A stretch of 64,000 bases of DNA from Bactericera cockerelli (GCA_024516035.1 CM044958.1:49311573-49375572), one strand, 5' to 3'. Shown: positions 51,935 through 61,794, numbered from the stretch's first letter. A program made the numbers and translations. Notes: generated from the sequence alone by a model not told the origin.

Positions 51935-52200
51935 TCCGTGGAGGAGGAGTTGGGAGATGGAGATAATGGAGAGGGGAGAGGATGAGAATTGAGGAGGTGG
52001 TGGAAGAGGGGGAGAGAACGTATGGAGTATGGAGAGAAAAGAATCTAGTGAGTAAGTGGAGCAAGATGATGTAGAGGAGAGGGAATAAGTACATATAGGA
52101 GGAGTTGGGAGATGGAGATAATGTAGAGGAGAGGGAGTATAAGAAATGAATAAGTGGTGAAAGAGGGAGAAAAAGTATGGGGAGACAGGATCCAGTGAGT
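51935..52200 (+). repeat. GGAGGAGTTGGGAGATGGAG minisatellite
   Basis: GGAGGAGTTGGGAGATGGAG then ATAATG(G/T)AGAGG occurs at 51943 and again at 52098, within purine-rich spacers, as a roughly 155-bp duplication. Confidence 0.75.
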
Positions 52201-52225
52201 TGTGCAAGGGAATTATATAATATAA

Positions 52226-52470
52226 CTAGCGGGCTGTCGCCCGCTTTGCGAGGCATGGCCGTGAAAGCAAAAAAATCCTTTTTCGCCAATGGCAGGTGTT
52301 GTAGTTGGAATTTCGAAATCCCGTCTTATTGCACATCTAAACTATAAGACAAAGCTACCTACCAAATTTCAGCTTCCTAGGACTTACCAGTTCGGAGAAA
52401 CAGTGATGAATCAGTGAGTGAGTCAGTCAGTCAGTGAGTGAAAAACTCTTTTATAAGTATAGATAATAAT
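52226..52470 (+). repeat. Repeat H, long copy
   Basis: Starts ACTAGCGGGCTGTCGCCCGC and TTTGCGAGGC, then ACCTACCAAATTTCAGCTTC, TCAGTGAGTGAGTCAGTCAG and ends CTTTTATAAGTATAGATAAT. Similar elements with a GC-rich start, CCAAATTT, (CAGT)n and a TATA-rich end are common in arthropod genomes, but I cannot assign a class. Confidence 0.65.
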
Positions 52471-52648
52471 ATCGCCTTATCCGTTATTCTAGCAGTAAGC
52501 CCAAGACGTATTATTTATTAAAAAAAAAAAAGACGTATTATTAAGTGGTGAAATGGGAGGATAACATGTCATGTCCCGGCTGGGTTTCGAACCCGCAACC
52601 TCTGGATTACCAGACCGCCGCCTTTACCACTGGGCTACCGGGAAATGT
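52471..52648 (-). mobile_element. SINE family D, minus strand
   Basis: TTCTAGCAGTAAGCCCAAGA, GGAGGATAACATGTCATGTC, CCGGCTGGGTTTCGAACCCG (B-box) and CACTGGGCTACCGGGA. An extra A-rich block duplicates AAGACGTATTATT at 52507 and 52531. Confidence 0.88.
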
Positions 52649-52702
52649 GCGAAGATGAGACGCTGAAGACACCGAATCAGGAGACTGAGGTCTTGGGGTC
52701 GA

Positions 52703-53123
52703 ATTATGAAACAGGATTGAATATCTAGGATGTGTTAATCCAAGCCACTATCACCTAACAGGTTTTATTTTTATCTATCGTATGACTGTTTTATTTTACA
52801 AAATAAATCGGTACAATATAGAGAAGGAGAAAAAAATAATAATAATAACATGACAACAGAGAACATTAAATAAGTGACTAAGAGATAAAAAAGGCAAGAT
52901 TGAAACAGTGAGATTTTTAACAAATTCTATAGCTTCTTCAGATCCTTCGAAAATGACATCGAAATTTTTTTTGATGACTTTTTTAAACACTGAACTGGTG
53001 ATATACCTACTCGTAAATGAGCTATGATTGGTTGAAATTCCTGCTAGAGTGCGTGTTTTTAATGCAAAGCAGAATATTAGATTCATCTATTATGAAACAA
53101 GTTATAATCCAATCCTGTTTCAT
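52703..53123. mobile_element. Repeat F, long copy with inverted ends
   Basis: Starts ATTATGAAACAGGATTGAAT and ends AATCCAATCCTGTTTCAT. The conserved core GATTGGTTGAAATTCC is at 53026-53042. It holds a 96-codon frame on the minus strand (52796-53086) that I do not recognise. Confidence 0.65.
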
Positions 53124-53745
53124 ACCTTGAACCCTTGTGTTTTATTCGAGCCTGAAACGCTCAAGCTTGGCTGCAAATCTGCGTCAGATTCACGAAAAAA
53201 AGGGCAACGAAAAATACATGAGAATTTGAAAAAAAAAAAAAAAAAAAAATGAAATAATTAAGAAAATATAAAAGGCGGAAAACGGATGTTGGAAGAAGAT
53301 TTGGATATCCGCAAGATTCTGTTTCAGGAATACATGAGCAGAACATGAGCGAAAGAAAAAAACGTCCAGAAAAAAATTGAAATCGGAACGAAAAAATATT
53401 TTTTTTTTTTTTTACAAAAACGATATTCGAAATTGATCGGAAGTAATATTAGAAAACAAAGAAAGTTAAAAACAATATTCTCGGCAGATAAAAAGAATGA
53501 ACACATTATTTTAAGCCATATTCTTCCATTCTTGGTTGAAGAATTGTAAGATGATCAAATAGCTGGAATAAGCATTTTAAATGTAAATATCCAACTCTTC
53601 TCTAAACAAATGGAAACAAATAGCAAAGGAGTACGAGTACGTATGTTAACCTTTGCTCTTTATTTGTTTGCCTCTGCTTTTGCGAAATGTTCAATAAAAA
53701 AATTCTGGTTGTATGTTCCATGTTAGTAAAAGTTTTTATGTATGT
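53124..53745. other. Intergenic, no gene recognised
   Basis: A-runs at 53230 and T-run at 53400. Nothing recognised. Confidence 0.4.
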
Positions 53746-53820
53746 TGCATTTTTGTGGTGAAGCACAAGACCTCTTCACAATTTTTGTGGGTAGAGCAGC
53801 ATTACTAAGAGGCTCCTTCA
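53746..53820 (+). mobile_element. SINE family N tail, reversed relative to 57.9 kb
   Basis: GTGGTGAAGCACAAGACCTC, TTCACAATTTTTGTGGGTAG and AGCAGCATTACTAAG are the reverse of the family N body at 57935-58000. Confidence 0.65.
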
Positions 53821-53861
53821 CTTTTCGAATTGTATTAGATTAATTTCTTTTTACTCTGGTA

Positions 53862-54015
53862 ATAACGCCACTGGTCGTTACTCATGCAAGTAACTACTCA
53901 TTTTTTCTCACGTGGTATGTGTGGACCCCGAACATCCAAGCACAGAGCAGAAAAATTTCTGCCCCGCTGGGTATCGAACCCAGGTCACCATGCGCACTAA
54001 CTCAATTGTCAACGG
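53862..54015 (-). mobile_element. SINE family E, minus strand
   Basis: GCCACTGGTC, GTGTGGACCCCGAACATCCA, then reverse B-box GGGTATCGAACCCAGGTCAC. Confidence 0.75.
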
Positions 54016-54092
54016 TGACAGTAAAAGTTGTTATCATATTTGTGCTGATGACAATCGTAATATCACAACTACTCAAACTAGCTTTTACTTAG
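54016..54092 (-). mobile_element. SINE family B tail fragment, minus strand
   Basis: TTATCATATTTGTGCTGATG and GTAATATCACAACTACTCAA are the reversed 3' half of family B. Confidence 0.65.
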
Positions 54093-54600
54093 TGTGGGAC
54101 TCTCCCTACATCTACATCTCCCTCTTTTCATACTAGGTACTCAGTTAAAGATACTTCCTCTCTTCTCTTTCTCCTCCCCCCTATTGCTTCTCTCCATCAG
54201 ACTCATTTCAATTCTCTCCCTTTCTCTTTCTTCCCCTTTCTTTCTAACTGAGGAAGCACCCTCCAAGACCTTTAGTGGCACTCTCAAGATATGGATTTAT
54301 CATACAAACAAAAGAAAAGAGAGTAAAAAAAAAAGATATACATGCAAAGAGTGAGTGAAAGAAGTTTACAATGAGATAATGAAAGATATTCGACTGTCGA
54401 ACGGAGTGAAAGTGAGAGAGTGGTATTAGAGAGTGGAAAAAAAAGATGGAAGATTGTATTGGAGATGAAGCAGAGAAGGAGAGAAAGGGGATAAAGAGGA
54501 GGACAGAGGGTTAGGCGATTAGGAGGGAGTGGAAGAGAAAAAGTTTAGGAGGAGAAGTAAAAAGAAGGTAGAAAGGAAGGAGATGGAGGAGGAGGAGATG
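54093..54600. repeat. Pyrimidine- then purine-rich DNA flanking a minisatellite
   Basis: 54150-54240 is CT-rich; 54300-54600 is GA-rich, leading into the 51-bp repeat. No gene was recognised. Confidence 0.55.
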
Positions 54601-55275
54601 TAGGAGGGTGTTGAAGTGGAGGGGGAAGGGGAGGATGTTTAGGAGGAGAAGTAGGAGGGTGTTGAAGTGGAGGGGGAAGGGGAGGATGTTTAGGAGGAGA
54701 TGTAAGAGGATGTTGAAGTGGAGGGGGAAGGGGAGGATGTTTAGGAGGAGATGTAGGAGGGTGTTGAAGTGGAGGGGGAAGGGGAGGATGTTTAGGAGGA
54801 GATGTAGGAGGGTGTTGAAGTGGAGGGGGAAGGGGAGGATGTTTAGGAGGAGATGTAAGAGGATGTTGAAGTGGAGGGGGAAGGGGAGGATGTTTAGGAG
54901 GAGATGTAGGAGGGTGTTGAAGTGGAGGGGGAAGGGGAGGATGTTTAGGAGGAGATGTAGGAGGGTGTTGAAGTGGAGGGGGAAGGGGAGGATGTTTAGG
55001 AGGAGATGTAGGAGGGTGTTGAAGTGGAGGGGGAAGGGGAGGATGTTTAGGAGGAGATGTAGGAGGGTGTTGAAGTGGAGGGGGAAGGGGAGGATGTTTA
55101 GGAGGAGATGTAGGAGGGTGTTGAAGTGGAGGGGGAAGGGGAGGATGTTTAGGAGGAGAAGTAGGAGGGTGTTGAAATGGAGGGGGAAGGGAAGGATGTT
55201 CAGGAGGAGATTTAGAAGGGTGTTGAAGTTTAGGGGGAAGGCAAGGATGTTTAGGAGGAGAAGTAGGAGGGGAAG
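54601..55275 (+). repeat. 51-bp minisatellite, about 13 copies
   Basis: The unit TGTTGAAGTGGAGGGGGAAG + GGGAGGATGTTTAGGAGGAG + ATGTAGGAGGG is 51 bp, so frames stay open (17-residue repeats such as LKWRGKGRMFRRRC). Units are nearly identical in the centre and diverge at the 3' edge. Variants differ at amino-acid-changing positions with no sign of coding constraint, so I call it satellite DNA. G-rich runs (GGAGGGGGAAGGGGAGG) could form quadruplexes. Confidence 0.9.
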
Positions 55276-55494
55276 GGGAGAATGTTTAGGAGGAGAAGTA
55301 GGAAGGGAGAAGGAGATGGAGGAGGAGATTTTCTAGGAAGAACACAAACAAATTTGTTCGAGTCTTTTTTCCCTCCTCTAGCCTGTCCAGAATATTCAAT
55401 GAAGGCAAATTGGTTTTTCTACCCTTCCATTTATTTTACTATCAGATATCTATCTGTATTCACTATTTTTTTTTTATCTATCATCCATTCTATC

Positions 55495-55900
55495 CTCCCT
55501 CCCTTTTTCTCTCTCTCTCTCTTTTAATTCCCCATTTCTGTCCTTCTTTCTCTGTTTTACCTTTTTTTTTCTCTCTCTCTATTTTTTCCACCATTATTCA
55601 CTCTCTGTTTCACCTTTTCTTTTTTTTCTCTCTATCTTTCTCTCTCTCTCTTTCTCTCTCCTTTCTTTCTCTTTATCTCTCTCCCTTCCTTCTCTTTTCT
55701 CTTTATCTCTTTCTCCTCTTTTTCTCGTTCTCTCTCTCCCTCCCTCTCCTTCTCTTTCTCTCTCTCTCTCTTCTTTCTCTCTCTCCTCTTTCTCTCTCTG
55801 CCTCTCCTTCTCTCTTTCTCTCTCTCTCCTATCGCTCTCTCTGTCTCTTCTCTCTCTCTTCTCTCTATCTCTCGCTCTCTCCTTTTCTTTCTCCATCCGT
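55495..55900 (+). repeat. CT-rich simple-sequence tract
   Basis: Long imperfect (CT)n and (TTCTCTC)n runs. Frames on both strands are artefacts. Confidence 0.85.
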
Positions 55901-56135
55901 CCCTACTCATTCCATCCCTATTTATCTATTCTAGTCCTGTGCTCTTCATTCCAAATAAAACAGGTAATTCTACGCCAGTGTGGTGTGGAGAGAATGCTTA
56001 CATTGCACGTTCTGTTTCAAATGCTTTAGAAAATTGTAATATTTTAGAAAATAAACAATGGGCAATTGGTTACAAATCAACAAAATCTTCACCAACCTTC
56101 TAACATAAACTTGTAAACTTGCAGTGTTAAGCCCG

Positions 56136-56283
56136 AATTATGAAACAGGATTAGATTAACTACTAATCCTACGCTATGCCTCAACACGCCCCCTTTTGGG
56201 AATTTCAACCAATCACAGCGCATTTATATCAGCTGTTAAGTGATAGTGGATTCGATTAACAAATCCTAGATACCATGTTTCAA
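56136..56283 (-). mobile_element. Repeat F, compact copy
   Basis: Starts AATTATGAAACAGGATTAGA and ends ATACCATGTTTCAAA. The core TTTCAACCAATCACAGCGCA is reversed relative to other copies, consistent with inverted ends. Confidence 0.7.
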
Positions 56284-56400
56284 ACTTTTGTAAAAGTGTA
56301 CTTTTACCTCTCCCAGGCTGGCAGTCCTAATAGATCTTAGTAGGTAATGGTAATTTAATATCATTTAACAGTAAGCCCAAGCCAGTCTGTTAACAATTCA
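56284..56400. other. SINE D body scrap
   Basis: TAACAGTAAGCCCAAGCC at 56366 matches the family D body end. Confidence 0.35.
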
Positions 56401-56419
56401 CTATCTCCTTCCCATAGTA

Positions 56420-56780
56420 GACTCATCTCTCTCTCTCCCTCTCTCTCCCTCCCTCCCTCCCTCCATCGCCTTCTCTCTCACTCCCTTCTTCTGTCTCTCT
56501 CTCTCTTAAGTTAGCATTAGCTAAGGGGATGTAATTTTTATAATTATAAAAAATAAAATATAAACAACTAATTTATTTCAAATTAAAAAAATCAAATCTC
56601 TCTCTCCCTCCTTCTCTCTCTCTCTCTCTCTAATTTCCCCAGCCTCCTTCTTTCTCTCCATCTCTAATCTCTCTTGCTCTCCCTTCCTCCTTCTCTCTCT
56701 CACCCTCTATCTATCCCTTCCATTTACAGACTTCCTCAGAAAGCCTAAAATTCTATTTCCATTTCTCTCTCTCCCCTCCC
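56420..56780 (+). repeat. CT-rich simple-sequence tracts
   Basis: Several (CT)n and (CCCT)n runs separated by 50-100 bp of AT-rich DNA. Confidence 0.75.
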
Positions 56781-56944
56781 AGAAACACCTTGTATGGCTC
56801 AAAATCCATTTCTATTAAATCCACATCCTTGTCTCCGCGCCATTGACAGGTACTCACATCAGGGCTACATACATTATTTCTTCCATAGAGTGTAACAAAA
56901 GGCCAGCCTAGCTAGCGTCGATGGCGAACATTCTCGAATTTTTT

Positions 56945-57206
56945 GTTATAAGGTTCATATTAGAAATCCAAATTGTTAGGTGTTGTAATATTATATAAAA
57001 CTAGGATTCTTTTAAATTAAATTTGCACTCACCGACTTAAGTTCAGCCTATAATAGACACATTGCCATATCTGGTCTATAAGAAACACCAGATAGACCAG
57101 ATATGACAATGTGTCTATTATAGGCGAAACTTAAGTCGGTGAGTGAAAATTTAATTTAAAAGAATCCTAAAAGTTAATTTAATTTAAAAGTTTTATATAA
57201 TATTAC
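56945..57206. mobile_element. Foldback element L, long copy with ~17-bp target duplication
   Basis: After the leader AAGGTTCATATTAGAAATCC, arms TAATATTATATAAAACTAGG and its reverse enclose a second pair AATTTGCACTCACCGACTTA and AAGTCGGTGAGTGAAAATTT, and an inner hairpin around AGACCAGATATG. Flanks AACATTCTCGAATTTTT (56928-56944) and AACATTCTCGAAATTTT (57208-57224) are near-identical direct repeats. Confidence 0.8.
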
Positions 57207-57255
57207 AACATTCTCGAAATTTTTGCAAGTTGTCAGCTCAGCGAGGCGGGCGGGT

Positions 57256-57330
57256 ATGAGCCGACCTCCGTGGTTCAGTGGTTAAGAGCATTGGTTACTG
57301 ACCCGGAGGTTGCGGGTTCGAATTCAAGAT
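57256..57330 (+). mobile_element. SINE family A head, plus strand, truncated
   Basis: GACCTCCGTGGTTCAGTGGT (A-box), GACCCGGAGGTTGCGGGTTC and GAATTCAAGATCC. It stops abruptly, so it is not a tRNA gene. Confidence 0.7.
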
Positions 57331-57845
57331 CCCTCTTGATATATTATGTTTGTTGTAGTTTTTTTTTTACTTTCCTTATCCTATAATAAGGAAAGTATTG
57401 TATTCGTCGCTAATTTGACCTACCCAGCTTTTCACAATTCCGGACGAATCTATTTATTTTACTATACTATATTAAAAAGTCATTCAACTCATCTCTCTGG
57501 GACACAATTTGTATTTCTTATTTGATTTTTTTGTAGTTTGAATATTTCTCATTGATAATTTCAGATTTACTTACAACCCACCCTAGTTTGTAGGTATAGG
57601 GTACTATTACATTTTTTAACGTCTCTGCATTCTATTTTGGACCCCCACTTTTCGTAACGCCCTGTATGAAATTCATACGAATGTGGCTGTCGAATGCGCC
57701 TATGTGACAGGAATGACATTATATATTCTACATAATATTGCTTACTCTGCATACATAGCTCATATTTCATTTACTTCGCTTTGAACATATCACATTGTGA
57801 AGAAGTTTGCATGTCAGTGCCTCATTCAATTACAAAATCCTTGGT
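57331..57845. other. Intergenic, no gene recognised
   Basis: CCTATAATAAGGAAAGTATT at 57380 resembles 11699 (fragment of a dispersed element). Confidence 0.4.
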
Positions 57846-57847
57846 TC

Positions 57848-58006
57848 AGCAGGGCCTCTGTGTACGCGGGCACTGTCTTTTCCTTTAGTGTATCATGGGT
57901 TTGAATCCAGAGAGAGTCTGAAAAGTACCCAATGTGGGTCCTAGTAATGCTGCGCTACCCACAAAAAATGTGAAGAGGACTTGTGCTTCACCACCGATAA
58001 AACGGA
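57848..58006 (+). mobile_element. SINE family N (tRNA-like head)
   Basis: GCCTCTGTGTACGCGGGCAC, B-box-like GGGTTTGAATCC, then GGTCCTAGTAATGCTGCGCT, ACCCACAAAAAATGTGAAGA and GGACTTGTGCTTCACCACC. The body recurs reversed at 53746 and 60935. Confidence 0.7.
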
Positions 58007-58078
58007 CTTTTTTAAATTTTTAAAAATTCAGTTTCCAGGAGCTTCAGAAATTAAAATGTAATGTCTTCATTAAAAGGA

Positions 58079-59178
58079 CCTACCTTAGTAGCTTTATCAA
58101 TAAGGCTGCAGAGTGCAGACTTGTTCTAGTCTCGGTTTCAGGGTAGATTTGGTAAAGCGAGTTTGAGTAGTTGATAATGGGTCATTTTCATTTATCTTGG
58201 GCAATTGGATTTTTTCAAGTCATGAACGTTACCTTTTTCCTAAACAATTTTTAAGCTCAGAAGACTAAGACAAATACCTTTGGGCAAAAGCTTTCATTTA
58301 GAATATTTCTAGCAGCTACCTCTTCACACAAAATTACAAAAACTTAACGTACCAGGTAACGTTCATGACCACGGGTAACGTTCATGACGGTAACGTTCAT
58401 GAGTAACACGCCACTAAAACAATCTTTTCTCAATAAAAGAATATTCACTTTACAAAAAAAAATATTTGATTGGAAAGAGGACATGCAGAAGAAATAAAGA
58501 AATACATTATATATTAAAGAATCATTACAATTTATTTAAAAAACCGCGTAACGTTCTTGTCAAAAAAAATTAGACCCACCATTGTCCCTCACTGTACTGC
58601 ATCCAACATCCAACTGACAGGAAATTTCAAAACAAAAACAATGTCATCCGTAAGAAGCAAAATGGCGGCAGCGGCTAGCTTCTCATTCTAAGGGTTTTTG
58701 AAAATGGTTTACATTTTTTTGGTGGTAACATTCATGACGGAGATTTTTTTTTCTTCGTAGGGACACAACTTTACACGTCTGTAGAATGAGGTGAACATTA
58801 TTATTTTTATGAAAACTAATGGTCACATTCTAAATAAACTGTATTTTTCTCATTTATATTGGATTTTGGTGAAAATAATGGGAGAAATGCATTTTTTTCT
58901 ATCAGACACAGTAAAATCTTAGACTAAGGGACACCTAAAATATCATGAACGTTACTTACATAACTGGCAATTTTGAGTCTCCACATTAGTTTAAAAGACA
59001 ATTTATTATTGTAATTTATAAAAAAAATTGTTTCCTATGTGATCAAATAGATTTTAGTCATATATCCCTATTATTTTCACATTTATTAAAGGAGAAAGGT
59101 TGCGGACTTGATATGCCCAAGATAAATGAAAATGACCCTGTTACATCACGAAAGTGATTAACACAAATATGATACCTT
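58079..59178 (+). mobile_element. SINE family B interrupted by a TIR element
   Basis: The 5' half (GTAGCTTTATCAATAAGGCT to GAGTTTGAGTAGTTGATAAT) ends at 58178 and the 3' half (ACATCACGAAAGTGATTAAC, ACAAATATGATACC) resumes after 59138. Confidence 0.85.
58179..59138. mobile_element. 960-bp element with perfect 25-bp terminal inverted repeats
   Basis: The left end GGGTCATTTTCATTTATCTT+GGGCA is matched exactly in reverse at 59114-59138. There is no coding frame. A word GTAACGTTCATGA, often only partly matched, recurs about eight times in both orientations (58223, 58353, 58373, 58389, 58549, 58724, 58945 and nearby). Target duplication is unclear. Confidence 0.82.
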
Positions 59179-59181
59179 TTT

Positions 59182-60170
59182 GACATTTTCATGTCTTTGC
59201 TCTGGCACATAACCAAAATTATGTAACGAAATTATGTAACGAAATTGTGTGACGAAATTATGTAACGAAATTGTGTGACGAAATTATGTAACGAAATTAT
59301 GTAACGAAATTGTGTGACGAAATTATGTAACGAAATTGTGTGACGAAATTATGTAACGAAATTATGTAACGAAATTATGTTACGAAATTATGTAACGAAA
59401 TTATGTAACAAAATATTAAATTGACATTTTCATGTCTTTGCTCTGGCACATAACCAAAATTATGTAACGAAATTATGTGACGAAATTATGTAACGAAATT
59501 ATGTGACGAAATTATGTAACGAAATTATGTAACGAAATATTAAATTATAAAAATGAAAATGTCCCAATGGTTGCAGACTCGTATGCAAGCGTTTTTGACA
59601 TTTTCATGTCTTTGCTCTGGCACATAACCAAAATTATGTGACGAAATTATGTAACGAAATTATGTAACGATATTATGTAACGATATTATGTAACGAAATT
59701 ATGTAACGAAATTATGTAACGATATTATGTAACGATATTATGTAACAAAATATTGAATTGTAAAGGGAGAGAAGAGAGAAGGTATGTGTCATGCGCAAAA
59801 TACGAAATTTGGTCAGTTGGGTTTTGGACCTTGAATAGTAAAGATGAAAATGTCCCAATGGTTGCATACTCGTATGCAAGCGTTTTATGTAACGATATTT
59901 TTAAAACTGTCCTTGTAGTTTAAAAAAAAATATATTATAAAATTTGAAAATGTATAAAAATGTTTTCATGTTATGTGTGGAGTGTTTTTGATTGTTATGT
60001 CTGTTTTAGTAAGTACTTAAATACATTCAAATAATTAGGGAAAATTGTTATTTTAAAATATTTAAGATTTTATTTTTATTATTGATTATTTATGCTATTT
60101 TGACATTTTCATGTCTTTGCTCTGGCACATAACTAAAATTATGTAACGAAATTATGTAACGAAATTTTAA
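59182..60170 (+). repeat. 13-bp satellite in blocks with a common header
   Basis: Units AAATTATGTAACG (variants AAATTGTGTGACG and ATATTATGTAACG) run in blocks. Four blocks begin with the same header GACATTTTCATGTCTTTGCT + CTGGCACATAAC at 59182, 59423, 59597 and 60102. Two also share the trailer AAAATGTCCCAATGGTTGCA. A spacer at 59900-60100 is AT-rich. Confidence 0.9.
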
Positions 60171-60530
60171 TATCTTTATTAACAGAAAAAACAACCGAAG
60201 TAATGTTCTATGAACGGCTCCGGATTTAAGTGTTCTTAGGGGGAGAGGAGGACTTTAGTGGGTATTAAGCACCAATTTCCGACTACAAAACTCACACTGT
60301 TCACCAAAATCAGGTAGTTCTTTGGTGTTCGTCTTGAATTGCTATAAGATTTACCTCCTCTTCCTTAAAAAAAATCAGGAGAATGGGGACAAAGACATTG
60401 TACATGTACCTACATATGTTTAGTGTAGCCTCCAGAACAAACCCTCTCCATATTTATGCTCGTCAAAATTTTATTAAATTTTTGCATCTCAAATTCCAAT
60501 TAGTGTCTACATACCCGTTCCAAAAAGTAC
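60171..60530. other. Intergenic, no gene recognised
   Basis: Nothing recognised. Confidence 0.4.
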
Positions 60531-60534
60531 TCTT

Positions 60535-60595
<61 letters not shown>

Positions 60596-60610
60596 GAAAG
60601 AGAGAAGAGG
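60535..60610 (+). repeat. GA microsatellite
   Basis: (GA)n of about 55 bp then imperfect units. Confidence 0.9.
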
Positions 60611-60930
60611 CAAAATTTTAATTATTAGTATCTAATTAATTTTATTCCGAACTAATCCAAACATGTATCGACCTGGCGAATACTTTGCTCCTCGAGGGTC
60701 CGTCCAACCATTTTTGTGGGAAATTAATGAGGCTTTGAGTAATTAATTCACCATTATGTATTTATTAAATATTAATGTGTTTAGAGTTTGAATTACGAGC
60801 GTGGGGGCTGTACTGTGTCGCTCATTTCTACTCCTTCAAAATGATTCATGCTATTTTGTTACAAAATAAAACGATACAGTTGAGAAGAAAAAGAAGAGAA
60901 AAAGTGTTAAAGTATGATTTCTTTTTCTTT
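60611..60930. other. Intergenic, no gene recognised
   Basis: AT-rich; nothing recognised. Confidence 0.4.
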
Positions 60931-60934
60931 ATGG

Positions 60935-60985
60935 TGAAGCACAAGGACTCTTCACAATTCTTGTGTGTAGCGCAGTATTACTATG
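60935..60985 (-). mobile_element. SINE family N body fragment
   Basis: ATGGTGAAGCACAAGGACTC, TTCACAATTCTTGTG and GCGCAGTATTACTA. It joins directly onto the LINE fragment. Confidence 0.6.
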
Positions 60986-61461
60986 GTTCTGTAGTCTGGG
61001 ACCCTAACTCAAAAGAAGCATCGAAATCAATTGAAAAAATCCAGTCAACTTTTACAAGATAACTATTTAAAAAAGAAAATTGGTTCTATCCCAAATATCC
61101 TGAAGCTCCCTTGAAAGAAGACGTAAACTAGATTCAATTATTATTTGTTATTAGGTTCATATTAGAAATCCAAATTGTTAGGTATATGTATGTAATATTA
61201 TATAAAACTAGGATTCTTTAATTTAAATTTTCACACACCGACTTATTTAAATCAAGCCTACGAGTTAGGCGAAACTTAAGTCGGTGAGTGAAAATTTAAA
61301 TTAAAGAATCCTAGTTTTATATAATATTACATACATATACCTAGATTCAATTATGTTGGTACCTATATAAACTACTAAACAATCATATTCAGCTTAAACC
61401 AAGGAAAGAGGACGCACACATAATTTCAAGATTTTCTTTCAACGCTCCAATGTGGTTTTAA
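60986..61461 (+). pseudogene. LINE reverse transcriptase C-terminal fragment, split by a foldback element
   Basis: The frame reads YGSVVWDPNSKEASKSIEKI QSTFTR, then after a stop LFKKENWFYPKYPEAPL, matching the YGsxvWdPxtkxxxxkiExvQrxatR...f motif after the LINE palm domain. Beyond the insertion at 61142-61340 it continues IQLCWYLYKLLNNHI and RFSFNAPMWF. Small indels and stops show decay. Confidence 0.65.
61142..61340. mobile_element. Foldback element L with exact 14-bp target duplication
   Basis: Leader TTAGGTTCATATTAGAAATC, then arms TAATATTATATAAAACTAGG and AATTTTCACACACCGACTTA pairing with AACTTAAGTCGGTGAGTGAA and CCTAGTTTTATATAATATTA. CTAGATTCAATTAT stands on both sides (61128-61141 and 61341-61354), and the LINE frame resumes after it, confirming the insertion boundaries. 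Confidence 0.88.
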
Positions 61462-61504
61462 AAGAAAGGAACAAATATTCTCGATAGTAACAAGAAATAA
61501 TAAT

Positions 61505-61655
61505 AAAAGTTAGCTATCATATTAGTATTGATCACAATCGTGATATCACAACTACTCAAACTCGCTTTACCAAATATTTTCTTAACTTGGGACTTGAACC
61601 ACCGACCTCCGAATACAAGACCGCTGACATATCGATCAAGACGATACAATATTAA
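61505..61655 (-). mobile_element. SINE family B, minus strand
   Basis: CGTGATATCACAACTACTCA, AACTCGCTTTACCAAATATT, GGGACTTGAACCACCGACCT (B-box region) and ACATATCGATCAAG. Confidence 0.85.
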
Positions 61656-61794
61656 TAATAATATCCTATACATAATATAACCATTTATAAGTCTCATAAT
61701 AGGTCCACCCTGATCTTGATGTACCATTAACTATTTATAGGATAGGCAACATGATTGTATAACCTAACTTTTTACCTACTGAATAATTACACTA

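Noticed and set aside
54608..55336. 242-codon frame of 17-residue repeats
   Set aside because: The 51-bp unit length keeps any stop-free frame open; unit variants change amino acids freely and no splice or promoter context supports a gene.
55410..55934. 174-codon hydrophobic frame and antisense Arg/Glu-rich frames
   Set aside because: Products of a (CT)n tract; open in several frames.
57256..57330. tRNA gene
   Set aside because: A- and B-boxes are present, but acceptor-stem pairing is absent and the sequence is the head of SINE family A seen elsewhere with its body.
59182..59760. CRISPR-like array
   Set aside because: Units are contiguous 13-bp repeats without unique spacers, in a eukaryotic context.
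60383..60592. 69-codon frame ending in Glu-Arg repeats
   Set aside because: Its end is a GA microsatellite and the start has no supporting context.
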